A DNA stretch of 64,000 nucleotides from Antedon mediterranea (lineage: Eukaryota; Echinodermata; Crinoidea; Comatulida; Antedonidae), in NCBI RefSeq assembly GCF_964355755.1, contig NC_092677.1, positions 13,352,601-13,416,600 on the forward strand, in the 5' to 3' direction. The translations under genes were made by a program, and so were the position numbers. Each line of letters opens with the position of its first letter. Positions within the stretch are counted from its first letter, which is position 1. Positions 12,201-24,866 of this stretch are shown piece by piece. Below the pieces are notes generated by a model. The model was not told the DNA's origin. It worked only from the letters and a program-made list of their open reading frames with translations, and made no database searches.

Positions 12201-15200
12201 AGTAGTATATACAAAGGTAATTTATAGTTTATTAAAAGGACAGAATCTGTATGTGTACATTCTAAAACAATAATATATTTAACTGTCCAAAGGGGCAATA
12301 ATGTACAAATGTGCATTTTTCTGGCAATACAACAACCTACATCCTGCATTCTCAGCTGCTCGCTTAGATCCAAAGCGTGTAAATTGTTTATGCTACGGTG
12401 GTACAGGGACGTTTAAAAACAACAAGATTTTCTGGAAAAAATTGGATTCAGGAATTGGAAATCAAGTTGCAATAAAAAGACGGCCATCATGTATACTATG
12501 GCTGCTATAAAATGAGTAACTTGCACTTCTGTGTTTTACATCTGTCATAATAAATGACGTTCTTGTGAACATCTTGATACTTTAATCCGTGCATTACCTT
12601 ACAACTTGTTGTTTTACGCCAACGTGTGAAGGTACCCTATATTTTATTAGCCACCCATTTATGTTTGAAGGCCAATAAGTTTAATATTTAGTATATCTAT
12701 TCATCAATATAAACCATTTAAAGTCATTTAAACGTAAATAAAAACAATCCCATAATACCAGAGTTTATAAATGTCGAAATTCGTAAACTTTAAGTGTTTC
12801 ACTAAATGGAAACTGTAAATTGATTTTGAACTGGAGTTCACACTTGGTGTTACTGTCCTAAAGAGCTTCAGATTATAGGGTCAATTCTTAGTATTCTAAA
12901 CTAATACTATAATATATATCATAAGAATTAACTAATAAATAATACAGACTGGTTAAACCTTAAAGAGTAAAAGAAACTTACTCAAAAATTATCAGAAATA
13001 CAACGTTAATGAATAGGTTTCAAAATGAAGAATCAAATATACTGAAGGTAGAATTATTATAAATCCCTCTGACTTTGACCAGGGAGTAGAACAGTTGAAG
13101 ATAGCACACACTACATCCTGTCATGTAATGGTAATAGAAACATTAAATAGAACCATTGAATAGAACTTTTCCCATGCAATAGAACTTTTACCGTTCCATA
13201 GAATACAAAATTAACCAATCAAAGGATACACACAAGATGTGTTGAATGAAATTATGTATCTTTATGGAATAAGACGAACATAGTATTATAACATTTTTAT
13301 TCTTTCTGTTCAGGGTTAAAACTATTATTATACTAAATCTAAACATCGTTTACTACAGAGGGCTCACTTCATTTATATCATTTAATGCTGGCCTCTGAAG
13401 ATTGTACGTCGCCATAAAATGAAACTCAATTAATCAATTCTGACGTCCATAGTTTTGACTGAAAGAGAGAGGTGCATGTCAGGCCATTAGGAATTTGCTC
13501 ACACCGGTAATTTTTTACCCATTGGGAAGCATGTACAGTGACCGCCTTTCGTTGTGTTGGCACGCTAGGTCTGTTGTGTTTCCCATGATTTAATAGTAGG
13601 CCTAACACATATTTCGCTCCAATGTGAATACTCTATAGCTGTCTGTTCTCTCTTCGTTTTTCTTACTATTTTAAAATCCTTGTAAATGAAATGTACAGTA
13701 AGTTTCACAATAATTTACACACCTTGAACCTTATAGACAATTAATATATTACAGTATACGTAGCTCTTTGTGATTCAATAGAATATTGTAAACAACATTT
13801 ATTGCATGACATCATTATCTACACAGCAGTATAGTATACATAGTGCATTGAGAGCTTGCTTATATGCGCTACATAAGAATGAACTATTATTATTATTATA
13901 TAGTATATATTCCTTTTAAATACTTAATATTAAATTGAAAACATTTTAGATAATTTCAAAAGTTAAAATCTAGTTTTAAGAATTATTTATTGATATTATA
14001 TACTATTTTCTAATTTTAATCATTAAGTCTTACAAATTGGCATGATTTCAAACCGAAAAGGTCAATAGATTAAAGAACTAAAAAATAAAAACATTCATGA
14101 ATTTCAATAGTAAAATTAAATTACATTCATGATTAATTTAAATAAAATTAGATTTCTGATTTCTGAAATAACTTGTATTGGAGGGTGTTATCTTTTCATT
14201 TAGTTATGTTATCCCCTTGGTAAGTAGGCACGATATAGACTTTGGGGTTACATTTAAATTTACATTTTATTATAACGAAAACCTTTACAATATTTGAGAC
14301 ATTTAGGAGACACTAGAAGCAAGAAAACTAAGACCAAAAAAAATAGGCATGTCATTAATTATTAAACCTATTTAGATTATGAGTAAACATAAGAAACAAA
14401 CGTGACAAGGCACCCGATATAAACAAAAAACTATCAACGTTTTACACAATTTATTTGTTGAATGATTGACATTATGAGGGCAATGAAAAAAAATCCATAA
14501 TAAACTGTAAAAGTTTATTCCCCCATTATTACAACATCATGCTCAGTGAAGTGGAAATGATAGTCACATTAAACGGCTTCATTAACATACTTTAGAAATC
14601 GTAGTTTTCTTATGAGGGCTGGAAAATGACTAACCTTATTAAACCAATTTACCTGGTACAAAAAAAAAAAGAATTTAATCTATTCATTGTTTTTTTTGCA
14701 TAATCAAAGTCTTTAAACTAATGTGGGTATATATTTGAGCAAGTGATTACAATAATCACTTATTTTTTGCTTTAAATTACATTTTTTTCAGGTAGATCAT
14801 TTTTTTAATCAGTTTTTGGTCAAAATGAATAACTAGTAAGTGAAATTAAAATGACATATTGAACAACAAATAAAAAAAAAATTAGTGGGACAATATCTTT
14901 AAGTTTAAAGAATCTGCAGTATTTTCACCCTGCATTTTTATGGAAAATACTGTATAGTCATTTGAAATTTGGTAACAAAAAAATTGAAATTCCACTATAA
15001 AGTTGTTAAATCTAAAGAGGGCGCTGTAAGCATTTATTTTAGAATCAGATGATCAAAATTGTTTAACCATTATGATAATTTGTTTACACATGACAAGTTA
15101 GATCAGTCTACTCTCTTGAACAAAACCTAATTATAATTGCATTGTAATTAACACAATAGAGATTAATTTCTTTTGTTCCACCTAATTATGTATGTTGTTG

Positions 15201-16482
15201 TGTTAAATCAACAGTACAACACTGGCATATATAGGCATACAATTTACTTCACTCCATCCATATTAAATTTTCATTCTCAAAATCAAAATATATTTTGCAA
15301 AGCTAAACAAAACAGAGTAAAACAAACAGGAGTCTAAAGATACAAGGATAAAAAAAGGAATAAAGTTGTTGTTAAGATTTGATTACTATTAAACTAAAAC
15401 AAAAAGTAAAATAAATTTAATGGATTATATCTGTAAACAATATACCAAAAAAGTAGTAATTTTGTAACATAAAAAGGTATACAAAATATTATAGTCGTAC
15501 GGTTTAGGTAATAGTTATTACCTCAATTGGGAATCCAATATTCAGGAGATACCTGTACTATTTATTTATTTTTTTCACTTACCAGTGAAACGAAAGAAGG
15601 AAATATGTTTTACTAACATTACGTACAACCCCTATTCAGGGAACAAAAGGCGAAGTTTCCATTAAAATGGGTTCTAAATACATTATTTATATTGTCCATT
15701 ATGCATTTGTTTGTTAAAACCTATTTTAAAGAATTTAAAATCTTCAGAATTTTGTTAAAACAGCACTGGAATGTTTATAAAACTATGATTTTTTATTGAC
15801 TTTTATACTATCAATGAAGACGACAATATACATCTGTAATTAACCTCATTCACATTATAAAATGTTACCGCTTTCTTAGAATATTCACATGAAATGAGGG
15901 GTTAATTGTGTGGGTATAGTTTTCATACTGTATGTAACTTATACATCCACAAACTGATTATCTTCAGTGTATGTTCTCGTATCTTTTTGTTCATAATACC
16001 ATAGTGGCCTATGATCTATTACAAATTACTGTATATTTGATTCCCTCCCTTCAACTATTATAACTGGATATACAGTAGCTTAGATTTATGATCACATCAA
16101 CTTGTATAACTAAAGACAATAACTTGATTTTGCAGTCAGCATACAGTATGCTGAGTGCTAGAGTCTGGCCCAGATCTGTCATTTGGAATAATGATTAGTT
16201 ACAGGTCTTTTCTTTTATTTTATCTTAAATTGGCAATCTTCCAAATGTTGAAATCTAATAATTATTACATCGTTTAAGTTATCTGGACAAAAAAGACCAA
16301 TTTATAAAGCTTATAACTAAATCAGTTAACAGGTCAAATAAAAAAAAAGTATTGGATTAAAATTGAAATCAAATTTGGTTGTATCAAATAGAACAGAACA
16401 TTCGAAATGAATTATAACACACACAGAAAAATATTCTATTTCAGTTAAGTATCAAGAAGGTGATAAAGGTTGATCACCTTTA
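12201..16482. other. gene-poor intergenic stretch
   Basis: No supported gene. A likely retroposon tail lies near 13,850-13,905 (GCGCTACATAAGAATGAACT followed by TTA repeats). The rest is AT-rich single-copy-looking sequence. Confidence 0.45.
13850..13905 (+). mobile_element. possible retroposon 3' tail
   Basis: GCGCTACATAAGAATGAACT followed by TTATTATTATTA is typical of the 3' end of non-LTR retroposons in invertebrate genomes. No 5' body was recognised. Confidence 0.3.
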
Positions 16483-16902
16483 GGGTCTATTTCTGCCATG
16501 GAGGTTTGTAACTCCATGGTTTCTGCTGCATAGTGCCGAATAAACAGATTATTTTAAAAATTTAATTTTTATATTGACCACATTTCTCCTAATTTTTTGC
16601 TCCAAAATGACTGTTTAAATCAGTGGGTGGTCGTTGAAAACAATCGTTAGAATTACCCAAAAATTGCTATTGGTCCTGGCAGTTAATTCAGTGTTCGTTA
16701 TTTTGTGTTACAGCTAAAAGTTGCTAAGCAATAACCGGTTAAATTGCGTTCCAACACCGAATTCAATGGGTGTTTTTAACCGCTTGTTTTGCGCTGCATT
16801 TTAACCAGTTAGCACAAAACTTACCTGTTTCTGCTCCCAAGAAATTGGAGTTAATTTATTCAAACCATTTTTATTTTTATGCAGCAGAAACAGGACCTGA
16901 GA
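16483..16902 (+). mobile_element. MITE family B, full-length copy
   Basis: The left end contains TTTCTGCTGCATAGTGCCG and the right end ATGCAGCAGAAACAGGACCT, which are inverted complements. The interior shares GTTAGAATTACCCAAAA, TTGGTCCTGGC and CCCAAGAAATTGGAGTTA with 42,316-42,745. The left end carries a short extra segment around GGAGGTTTGTAACTCCATGG that interrupts the terminal repeat. No reading frame. Confidence 0.8.
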
Positions 16903-19900
16903 TGGCAAGACACACTTGATGACCCACAGCATATGGATATGGATTTATTGATAAAATATGTATTTATGCTTTTACACATGCGGAAGTCGCTATCAGAATG
17001 TTTTATTTTAGCGACTACGGTACTTTAAAGTTTCGCTAAATCCTTTATATTTACCACTGTGCCCTGCTGGAGATGCAGTTAGAAGTAACTGTTACAGCTA
17101 GGTTTCTGGCTTTATACAGTAAATAATAGTAGGCCTAATCATAACAGTTGTGAATTAAATTTATAAATTATCAAATATAAGAAACGTAAAGTTTAAATCT
17201 GAACTGTTAAACACCAAAAGACATTAAAATATGTCATGGAAAAGCCGAAAAATGCCAGAGATGTTGGGGAAAAACCTGGGACCTCTGGCCAACAACTTTA
17301 AGGGGGAGTGAAGAAAAGATTGTAAAAAGATTTGATTGTTGTTCATATCTCTTAACGATTTATCTATCCTGTAATAATTTACAGCTTTTGTTCCTTCTTT
17401 CATGATTTACACATCAAATGGGGAATATTTTAAGGAAATATTCTGGCACTGTTATTGTAAGATAACAATATCCGTAAATTATGTCCAATCTCAAGCAGCA
17501 AAAAAACACTACAAAACTCACTGCCACAGTCAACAATAAATAAGGTTACGAAAGAGTGATTTACGAGGCAACTGATGGTTCTAAACCAACGACCTCGAAA
17601 AAACATCAATCAATCAAAGCAGATAAACATATGCCTTTGATCTTTACCCACTCAGATCTGGGTTTTGCAGTCAGGGCAGATTTGAGCAGGCCAACATGGG
17701 AACTTCACGATCTGCCACCTGGGGTCTGGATATAATCCATCAATCAATCTGTCATAAAAATCTGGATTAGCTCATCTTTCAGTCAATCAAAAGTACACAA
17801 ACTCAATTCCCTGTTGGAGAATATATATTAGGACAAAGAGACTACTGTATAGATATTGCACAGTTATTGTATGCATATGGTTGCAATAATAAACATGTAT
17901 GAACATTGTATATCTGCCAAAATATTTTTTTATGATGCGTGAGAATTTATTAATTTTACAAGATTCTTCAATATATTTAGCATGTTACAGTAACCTCTAC
18001 TGGTTGGTAGCAACACCAACAGTATGTTGGAATACACACAAATCTGCCTTATATAGCAGTGCAACGCTATTTAACCCAAATATTACAGTAATTACAACAT
18101 TGTTATAACTGGGTAACATACCTTTAGTATACAAATGATGAGCCGTTTTAATATCATATATATCCAAGTATGTTTGGTAGAACAAAAACATGTTATGTTC
18201 TGTATAGCCGGTTCAATTCTATGCAGGACCTGAGTATAAATAAAATAGTTAATTAAAGTATTAATACAGTACATAAAAATTTATAAAATACTCTTGACAT
18301 TTCAACCTCATGATTTTATCATCTTTGTTTTTTATGCAGTTCAAGCAATGTAGTTTCTTCATGTTGCAGGATGGAATAATATGTTTCAATGTTCTTTGTG
18401 CTATTTTCTGTAATATAGCACCATTACATTGAAACGTACAGTAATAATCTTAATCATCATGGTGATTTAAATGCAAAAGTATTTATTCTGGCCCTCAAGC
18501 TTAACTGGAAACTGAGGAAATTCGGAGTTAAACAGTAGGCTTATATACTATTGCACGATCATGCAATATGTACTATTGTATGATCAAGCAATAGTACATA
18601 CTATTGCACAATAGTAATTTTTTTTATTTCGGCTGCCATCTCGTTAAATGTAGTCCATCTTTCAACTCATAAAATATTCTCCTCCATCCAACATTTATTC
18701 TTTGTACAATATATACAGTAATGTCTATTTACTAGCAGAAAATGCTAATAAATAGACCTATAGTATTGTGATGGTATCATGGTTTGTTTTAATGGTTATT
18801 ATCAGTACTATATATTGAATAATAAAAAGACATTTTTATTAAGAATAATAAAAAGATCACCTCTTCAACTATATATTAATATTACATTCTTATAGGTATA
18901 TTCTGATATATATATTTTGTGCCTGAACTAATTAGTCACTAATGATGGTAGGGGATTGCTAATCACTACTGTTCACAGTTTTTTTTTAAACGTACCAACA
19001 CAATGAATAATATACAGTAATAAGTTTAAAAGGTGTTGTGTTCATTTGATTCATTTTGATATCATTGTTAATGATTACAGCTGGGCAAAAAATTAATAAT
19101 AAGGCCAAATATATATCGAAGAGTCAACCCTTAATAAACTTCAGGGGAGGGGATTGTCTTTTTCTTAATGTACTGTATTCAATAGGTCATCGACATTGAT
19201 TCATGCTACCATTCTGAAATAAACTGACACCAACCCTTTATATATGAACAAAATGAATCACTACTTCCAACTTCAAGAAACAATTTAATGCAATAAAAGT
19301 GTTCATGTATGCTAGCGATAATCGAATGTTTAAATGATGTTATATCAGAATTTTTTTTTCCATTTAAAAAACAGGCAGCTCAAAAATTAGGAGAGGGAGG
19401 CACTTAACAAGTACATATACTTTTGGCCTAATCAATGTTTAAAATAAATATAATATTAAAGTGCAGACACTTTCTCTCTGCACTAGGGTCTTAGGCCTAC
19501 AGGTTTACCATACATTACAAGGCCTGGCCATATCAATTTGCTTAATAAATATGCTAAATTTCATCTTTTGTACTGATTTACATGTCACCAACCTTAATCA
19601 AACACAAGTATATCAATTTCAAAGCCATGTATGCATTACTGATCATTGATATGACAATTTTGAATCAAGCGCGAAATGAACATGACCATATTGCAGTTGC
19701 AACAACACTGAGCACTTGCAGTTACTCAATGGATTTGAGCATTGCACCATTTAATAGGCATAGAAATGATGAATAATAATCATGTTTTTCTCCAGATGGT
19801 GCTTTTAAACAAGGATTGCTTGATTTTTTGTTAGCAACCCCTCCACTCCAGAGTTTGCACACAAGGGCTTCAATTCCAGTCGTTGGTGTCAATTAAAGAA

Positions 19901-20923
19901 TACCAGAGTAAAAAAATACCCGAAAGTCTGCTTCAAACTGCAGAAACACACCAAAACAAACCGTTAAAGGTACAATTTGTGTTTGGGGTCAGAAGACCAA
20001 AAATGTATTTATCATCCATAGGGTAGTATTAACAACGCTTCTTAATTATACTTCTGAATTCGGTTTGATCTTGAGTGCCAGTACTGTATGTTTTTTTTTG
20101 TGCAGAATATCAATGGAGAAAAATGACATTAATGATTTAAAAAGTGTTTTGTTTGTTATTTTTAATGATGAACATAATTAGGCCTATGTAGGCTATCGTC
20201 ATAATGCTCGTTCACAAAGTCGTAGACCTAGTAGTAGGGTGTCCACTCATAATATCCGTATCTAGGCTATCACGAAGAAAAGCCAGGTGCATTGCCTTGG
20301 CTTCACGTGTTCCTAGCTAGCTAGGAGTGGTGGGGGCTCACAATTTCTGAAATTGCTAAGTTATTAAAAACACGTATGAGACCACTATCAGTGACATAGT
20401 CTTGATTTATATATTGTTACCTTATGAACAATACAGTATTGTGTAAAGCAGATCACACAGGATTAAAAAAACCACACATTGTTATTAAGCAGACAAACTG
20501 AAATAGGCCTACACCTGCATTCCAGGTATGTCCAGTCCAGCGTTGCCAGGGATAAAATTAAATTATGCCGTAACATGTCTCAAGCAGGGAACATTTTCGC
20601 CAGTGTAGCGTAGCAAAAAGCTATACAAAACAACCTTATTGCTACACATTTTGAAAATTGTGTAGCAAAAAATACAATACAATACAATACAGTTTGATTA
20701 GCAATATTGCTAAACAAAATTTTTAAATGAAAATTTTCCCTGTCAAGTAATGCCAGATTGGGAAAAATAATGCCAAATCCACAAAATGTGGCCCTAATTA
20801 TCGCCACCAAAGGTTGCATGTTTATAAAACGTCTGTAAATAGGGCCTAAAATGTTATCCCATGTCGTTCAAATTTATTTATTTATATATCGCTATCTAAT
20901 CCAGTTTGAACAATACCATGAAA
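16903..20923. other. gene-poor intergenic stretch
   Basis: No gene supported. Notable local structure: overlapping inverted TACTATTGCA / TGCAATAGTA words at 18,545-18,615; an imperfect foldback at about 20,575-20,745, where AGCAGGGAACATTTTCGC is mirrored by GAAAATTTTCCCTGTCAAG; and a short run of AATAC pentamers near 20,668-20,690. Confidence 0.4.
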
Positions 20924-21140
20924 GCTCCAGTGGTCTGATGGTTAGAACATCTGCATATCAAGGAGGCGGTCCGAGTTCGACCTGTGTCGAAAATTAATTA
21001 AATTTCAGTATATCACCGGGCGGTTTAGAATTAATGTTCTTTGCCTGATGTGTTGGATTCTCTCAGCTATACTAGCTGGGGTTCGAATCTGTATGCATTT
21101 TAAAAAATAAATATGAAATGTTTTTGAAAGAGAGATATTT
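20924..21140 (+). mobile_element. tRNA-derived SINE (family D)
   Basis: The head reads like a tRNA: an A-box-like TGGTCTGATGGTTAGAAC, then a B-box-like GAGTTCGACC about 30 bases later. The body contains TTCAGTATATCACCGGGCGG and TTTAGA. A degenerate second copy at 46,653-46,790 shares head and body. The 3' part contains a GGATTCTCTCAGCT...GGGGTTCGAATC segment that is reused in the elements at 21,185-21,565 and 22,735-23,175. Confidence 0.6.
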
Positions 21141-21184
21141 AGAGAGTCAAGTTAATTTAGGATAATAAATGTAAAAGATTAACA

Positions 21185-21565
21185 ACAACAAAATTTCAAC
21201 AGTGTGGCGCCGCGAATGACTATCAATTTAATGTAAGAAAAAAGGGAATTATAATTCTCTTGTTACGTGTTTAGAAAAGAATTTATATCTCATCGTTGGT
21301 ATGTCGGCGTTGTTATGCAAATGAGTGTGTGCATGAGGTGTAGTGGGAAAGAAGACTATCGTTTGGATTCTCTCAGCTCTAATAGCTGGGGTTCGAATCT
21401 CTACGGATTTCTTTCTTTTTTTAAATAAATATAAAATGTTTAGAGAGTCAAGTCTCATCGTAGTTAGGTATGTCGGCGTTGTTATGCAAATGAGTTTGTG
21501 CAGGTGTAGTGGGAAAGATGATATTGTTAGTCATTCGCGGCCAACACGCCACATTGTTAAATTTA
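21185..21565. mobile_element. inverted-repeat element with about 40-bp TIRs
   Basis: The left arm (about 21,185-21,224: CAACAGTGTGGCGCCGCG, AATGACTA) is mirrored by the right arm (about 21,526-21,565: TAGTCATTCGCGGCCAAC, ACGCCACATTGTTAAATTT). The interior has a partial internal duplication (ATGTCGGCGTTGTTATGCAA at about 21,301 and 21,469) and a tRNA-B-box-like GGTTCGAATC. Most of it is repeated almost exactly at 22,946-23,175. Confidence 0.65.
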
Positions 21566-21599
21566 GATTGTTGTGCTAAACATAACATTTAGGCCTACA

Positions 21600-21790
21600 A
21601 CATCAAAAATCGGGTGGCGAAAAGCCACTGAAAAAATTAAAGTTGTTATGGTGTGCTCTCCCTGCCTCAGCACTAAGGCCAATTGAAGCCAAATGTGCCC
21701 CTTTATCATTTTGTACTCTTGGGTGGGCTTCTTTTCCAGATGGACTTCTTTTCGAGATTTTTTCAAACTAAATGAGGGGATCTGTTAGGT
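21600..21790 (+). repeat. fragments of SINE family E and of a foldback repeat
   Basis: About 21,646-21,690 matches part of the SINE body at 22,354-22,400 (ATGGTGTGCTC, TGCCTC, AGCAC, AAGGC). About 21,720-21,780 (GGGCTTCTTTTCCAGATGG, ACTTCTTTTCGAGA) resembles the inverted-repeat sequence at 41,704-41,835. Confidence 0.45.
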
Positions 21791-22279
21791 TCCCGCCCTG
21801 AGAATTCATTTATTTATTTTTTTATTTGAATAATCTTCTAATGTAAAGATTAACAACATCACAATTCAACAGTGTGGTGTGTTATGACTTACACCTGCAC
21901 CAACTCATTTGCATAATAACGCACGGCATACCAACTGTTCAATATTTGTATAGGGGTAGCAGTCAATGGGTTGGTTGGATGGCCAGGCTTGTTCAGACTG
22001 CTCTTGTTCATCTAATTTATTGTATCAGTTGTTTTGTTTCTCACAATCAATTATTCACTTAATTCAATATCATTTATTTATGCTCAAACACAGTAAAATG
22101 TAGTACATGGTTTGAAATCATTTTCGTTTGTTCAAGATTAAAATTCACAACAAATTGTGAAATTATTTATTACATTAATGTATATGTATTTAAATGAATA
22201 GAGAGGATACACTAGCCAGGCCAGGCATCGGCATATTCACCAATTTTTATTTATTTGTTCCTAATTTTCTGACATAACT

Positions 22280-22592
22280 TATGTGTTCTTAAAATTGAGG
22301 GCGCCAAACACAAAATTTACGAGATCGGAAAGAGGCGGGAAGCCAAAAAAAAAATGATGGTGTGCTCCCTTGCCTCTAGCACGGTAAGGCTCTCTCACAG
22401 CCTTGGGGTTACCACACATCAGATGCTTTGATGTTATTGCCTCATGATGTGTGGTGGAAAGGGGGACGTTTAAGTCTGTGAACCCCAAACACAGAAGCTC
22501 GCATAGCTTTAACTCTTTTCCACCGACCGGCGTGGGGTTTGAACCCACGATATCGTGTTCCACGACGCTCTACCGACTGAGCTATCCGGCCC
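22280..22592 (-). mobile_element. tRNA-derived SINE (family E)
   Basis: Read on the minus strand from 22,592. The head has TAGCTCAGTCGGTAGAGC (A box), a short anticodon-arm remnant, and GTGGGTTCAAACCCCAC (a complete T arm with B box), with an acceptor-like pairing of GGCCGG to CCGGTC. The anticodon arm is too short for a working tRNA. A body of about 240 bp follows, ending in a T-rich tract and CGCCTCTTTCCGATCTCG. Frames across it are not genes. Confidence 0.75.
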
Positions 22593-22945
22593 TCTGGTTT
22601 ATACCAAGGTTAAAACTAGATTCGTTTCCTCAAAATTACGTCATGAATATGCACAGTTATGACGTAACGATTAGAATGACGTAATATGAAGCGCGTATAA
22701 GACTATACTATTGTCACATTTCATTACTCGTGTACATTGTGGCATAACGGGTAGTGCTCTAGAAACTATCGTTTGGATTGGATTCTCCCAGCTCTACTAT
22801 TTGGGGTTCGAACCTCTAAGGATTTTTTTTTTTAAATAAATATAAATGTTTTTTCTTTCATTTTGAAAAAGAGATATTTAGAGAGTCAAGTTAATTTAGG
22901 ATGATATAATGTAAAAGATTAACAACATTAAAAGAATGACTAACA

Positions 22946-23175
22946 ATTTAATGTCAGAAAAAAGGGAATTATAATTCTCTTCGTTACGTGTTTAGAAAAG
23001 AATTTATATCTCATCGTTGGTATGTCGGCGTTGTTATGCAAATGAGTGTGTGCATGAGGTGTAGTGGGAAAGAAGACTATCGTTTGGATTCTCTCAGCTC
23101 TAATAGCTGGGGTTCGAATCTCTACGGATTTCTTTCTTTTTTTAAATAAATATAAAATGTTTAGAGAGTCAAGTT
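22946..23175. repeat. near-identical copy of 21,224-21,452
   Basis: About 230 bp match 21,224-21,452 with only one substitution and one single-base insertion that I can see. The copies lie 1.7 kb apart in direct orientation. Both include GGGGTTCGAATCTCTACGG. A shorter related piece is at about 22,769-22,870. Confidence 0.85.
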
Positions 23176-23392
23176 AATTTAGGTTAGGCAGGGGCTGGTC
23201 GTAGAAACTATATTCTTTCCATATTTTGAAGTCCAATTTTCGGGCACCTGGCAACTCTATTTTTCTAAATTACTAAAATATTAAAACATAATACAAATGA
23301 GAATTCAAAATATACACAGGTTTAACATGCTAATATTATGTACAATTTTAAAATACAGGCAAAATTCAAAAAGAGACACAGGTCAGAAAACT

Positions 23393-23700
23393 AGTTAAAT
23401 TTAGGACATGGATCTTTATGGATAAGATATTGTTTAAAATGTTTCTTAACATTTCCTACAGTAGCTTGGCGAATTAAGGACGGGAGATTATTAATGTAAG
23501 GTTGGGCTCTTAGTCAAAGCTACGTTTGTAAGTTTCAGTCTTAGGACGAGGAACAACAAATAAACCAGCAGTTTAGGATCTTGTGGCGTGGTTGTGTTTA
23601 ATCTGTTTGCATTTTTCGTTCAAGTAGGTTGGAGCGATGTTGTCTAAATATGACATTAAATGCGAGGCAACCTAGTTGGTAACTTTTTTCGACATTTAAT
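23393..23700 (-). mobile_element. non-LTR retrotransposon fragment, C-terminal end of RT ORF
   Basis: The minus strand conceptually reads NLPSLIRQATVGNVKKHFKQ and a few more residues to a stop at about 23,393. Upstream, in the same direction, IAPTYL...HATRS and VPRPKTETYKRSFD appear with in-frame stops and a frameshift. This order is the usual C-terminal tail of LINE reverse transcriptases (jockey/CR1-like). It is truncated and dead. The sequence to about 23,180 is probably its 3' UTR. Confidence 0.7.
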
Positions 23701-24866
23701 GTATCAGTATATAAAATGTGTAAGAACATTGAATGTATCTGTTCTTGGTGGGAGATTTTAATCAACTTTCTACGCGTTTCATGTCAAGTTAACCAACTAT
23801 TTTTACGCTCGCGCTGCGCATGTAGCGGTAAAAACATCTTTTTCGCATCAATTTTGTTTTTCCAGCCTTTTCTAGTAATTTTACCAACTTTTAAACCATT
23901 TCGACTAATAATCACGTCATACGAGCACTTCGAATCGGACAATTCGCGCGCAGTTTTAAAGAAAAGTTCCAAAATTTGTCAAAATTATGCCTTTTTTTAA
24001 ACAGTTAAATGGAAGTTGATATTAGATATCGGATCATGCATCAATATGGCTAATCAGACATTGTGACGTAATCGTATGGCCACTCGAATATAAAATATAG
24101 TATTTTTGTCTCTTTCGTAATAGCTCATCACTTTGATAGAGCTCATCTCCACTTATCCGTATTCCATTTCCCCCCATATTTTGATATTGTCTAGGTTAAT
24201 TTTCTTTCACATGATTTACCGTTTTTAAAATTGTTATTCGGGCCTACGCCATCATGTGCAAAAGCGTGAATAGCTTTGGTCACGTATTTTCCAATCAATT
24301 TTATTTTTAATATGTTCGCCTATAGCTCCTCAGAATAAAAAGCGATACTCATGATTAAAACGTTTTCTGGAATCTGTTGAATTGTATATTTTCCGGCGTT
24401 CATTTTGTTTAAACCATGGAAAAAGTTTTCACATTTTCGCCAATATAAAACAAAAACACTGGAAAATGTACTAAATAGTTACTTAAATTCCAAGTGCTCC
24501 CACCGGCAACTTACTCATTCCCAAAGATACAATTGTCACTACAAAATCGATGTATGTTTTCTTAATTTTATTATCACTCCGGAAAATATTAACCAAGCAA
24601 TAATAGGCCTACATTATCCGAACGTCATGATTATTATAGTTAATAGGCTTACTATAAAATAAAATTATCATGTGAATCAAATACAGTATGAGCAAAAATG
24701 CGCATTCAAACAGCCTTTAATACTTGTACAGTTCATTCAAAGAAACACAATGGTGGTCTATAGCCTACATCCGGGTTATCAGATACTAATTTCCATGACG
24801 TCATCAACAAGCCCAAGAGTGTAACAGCCATGTTCTTTTGAAAATAAACGCCCAAAATCTACTAAA
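23701..24866. other. upstream region of the zinc-finger gene
   Basis: No gene. The short open frame at 23,716-24,000 has no family resemblance and overlaps another on the opposite strand. The last 100 bases before the ATG at 24,867 should hold the 5' UTR of the zinc-finger gene. No TATA box or clear initiator could be assigned. Confidence 0.4.

Noticed and set aside
22525-22592. Possible functional tRNA gene on the minus strand
   Set aside because: A and B boxes and the T arm are present but the anticodon arm is too short, and a SINE body follows.
22279-22684. Frames containing GVGFEPTISCSTTLYRLSYPAL and its antisense
   Set aside because: They translate the tRNA-derived head and body of a SINE; such peptides are typical artefacts of tRNA-like sequence.
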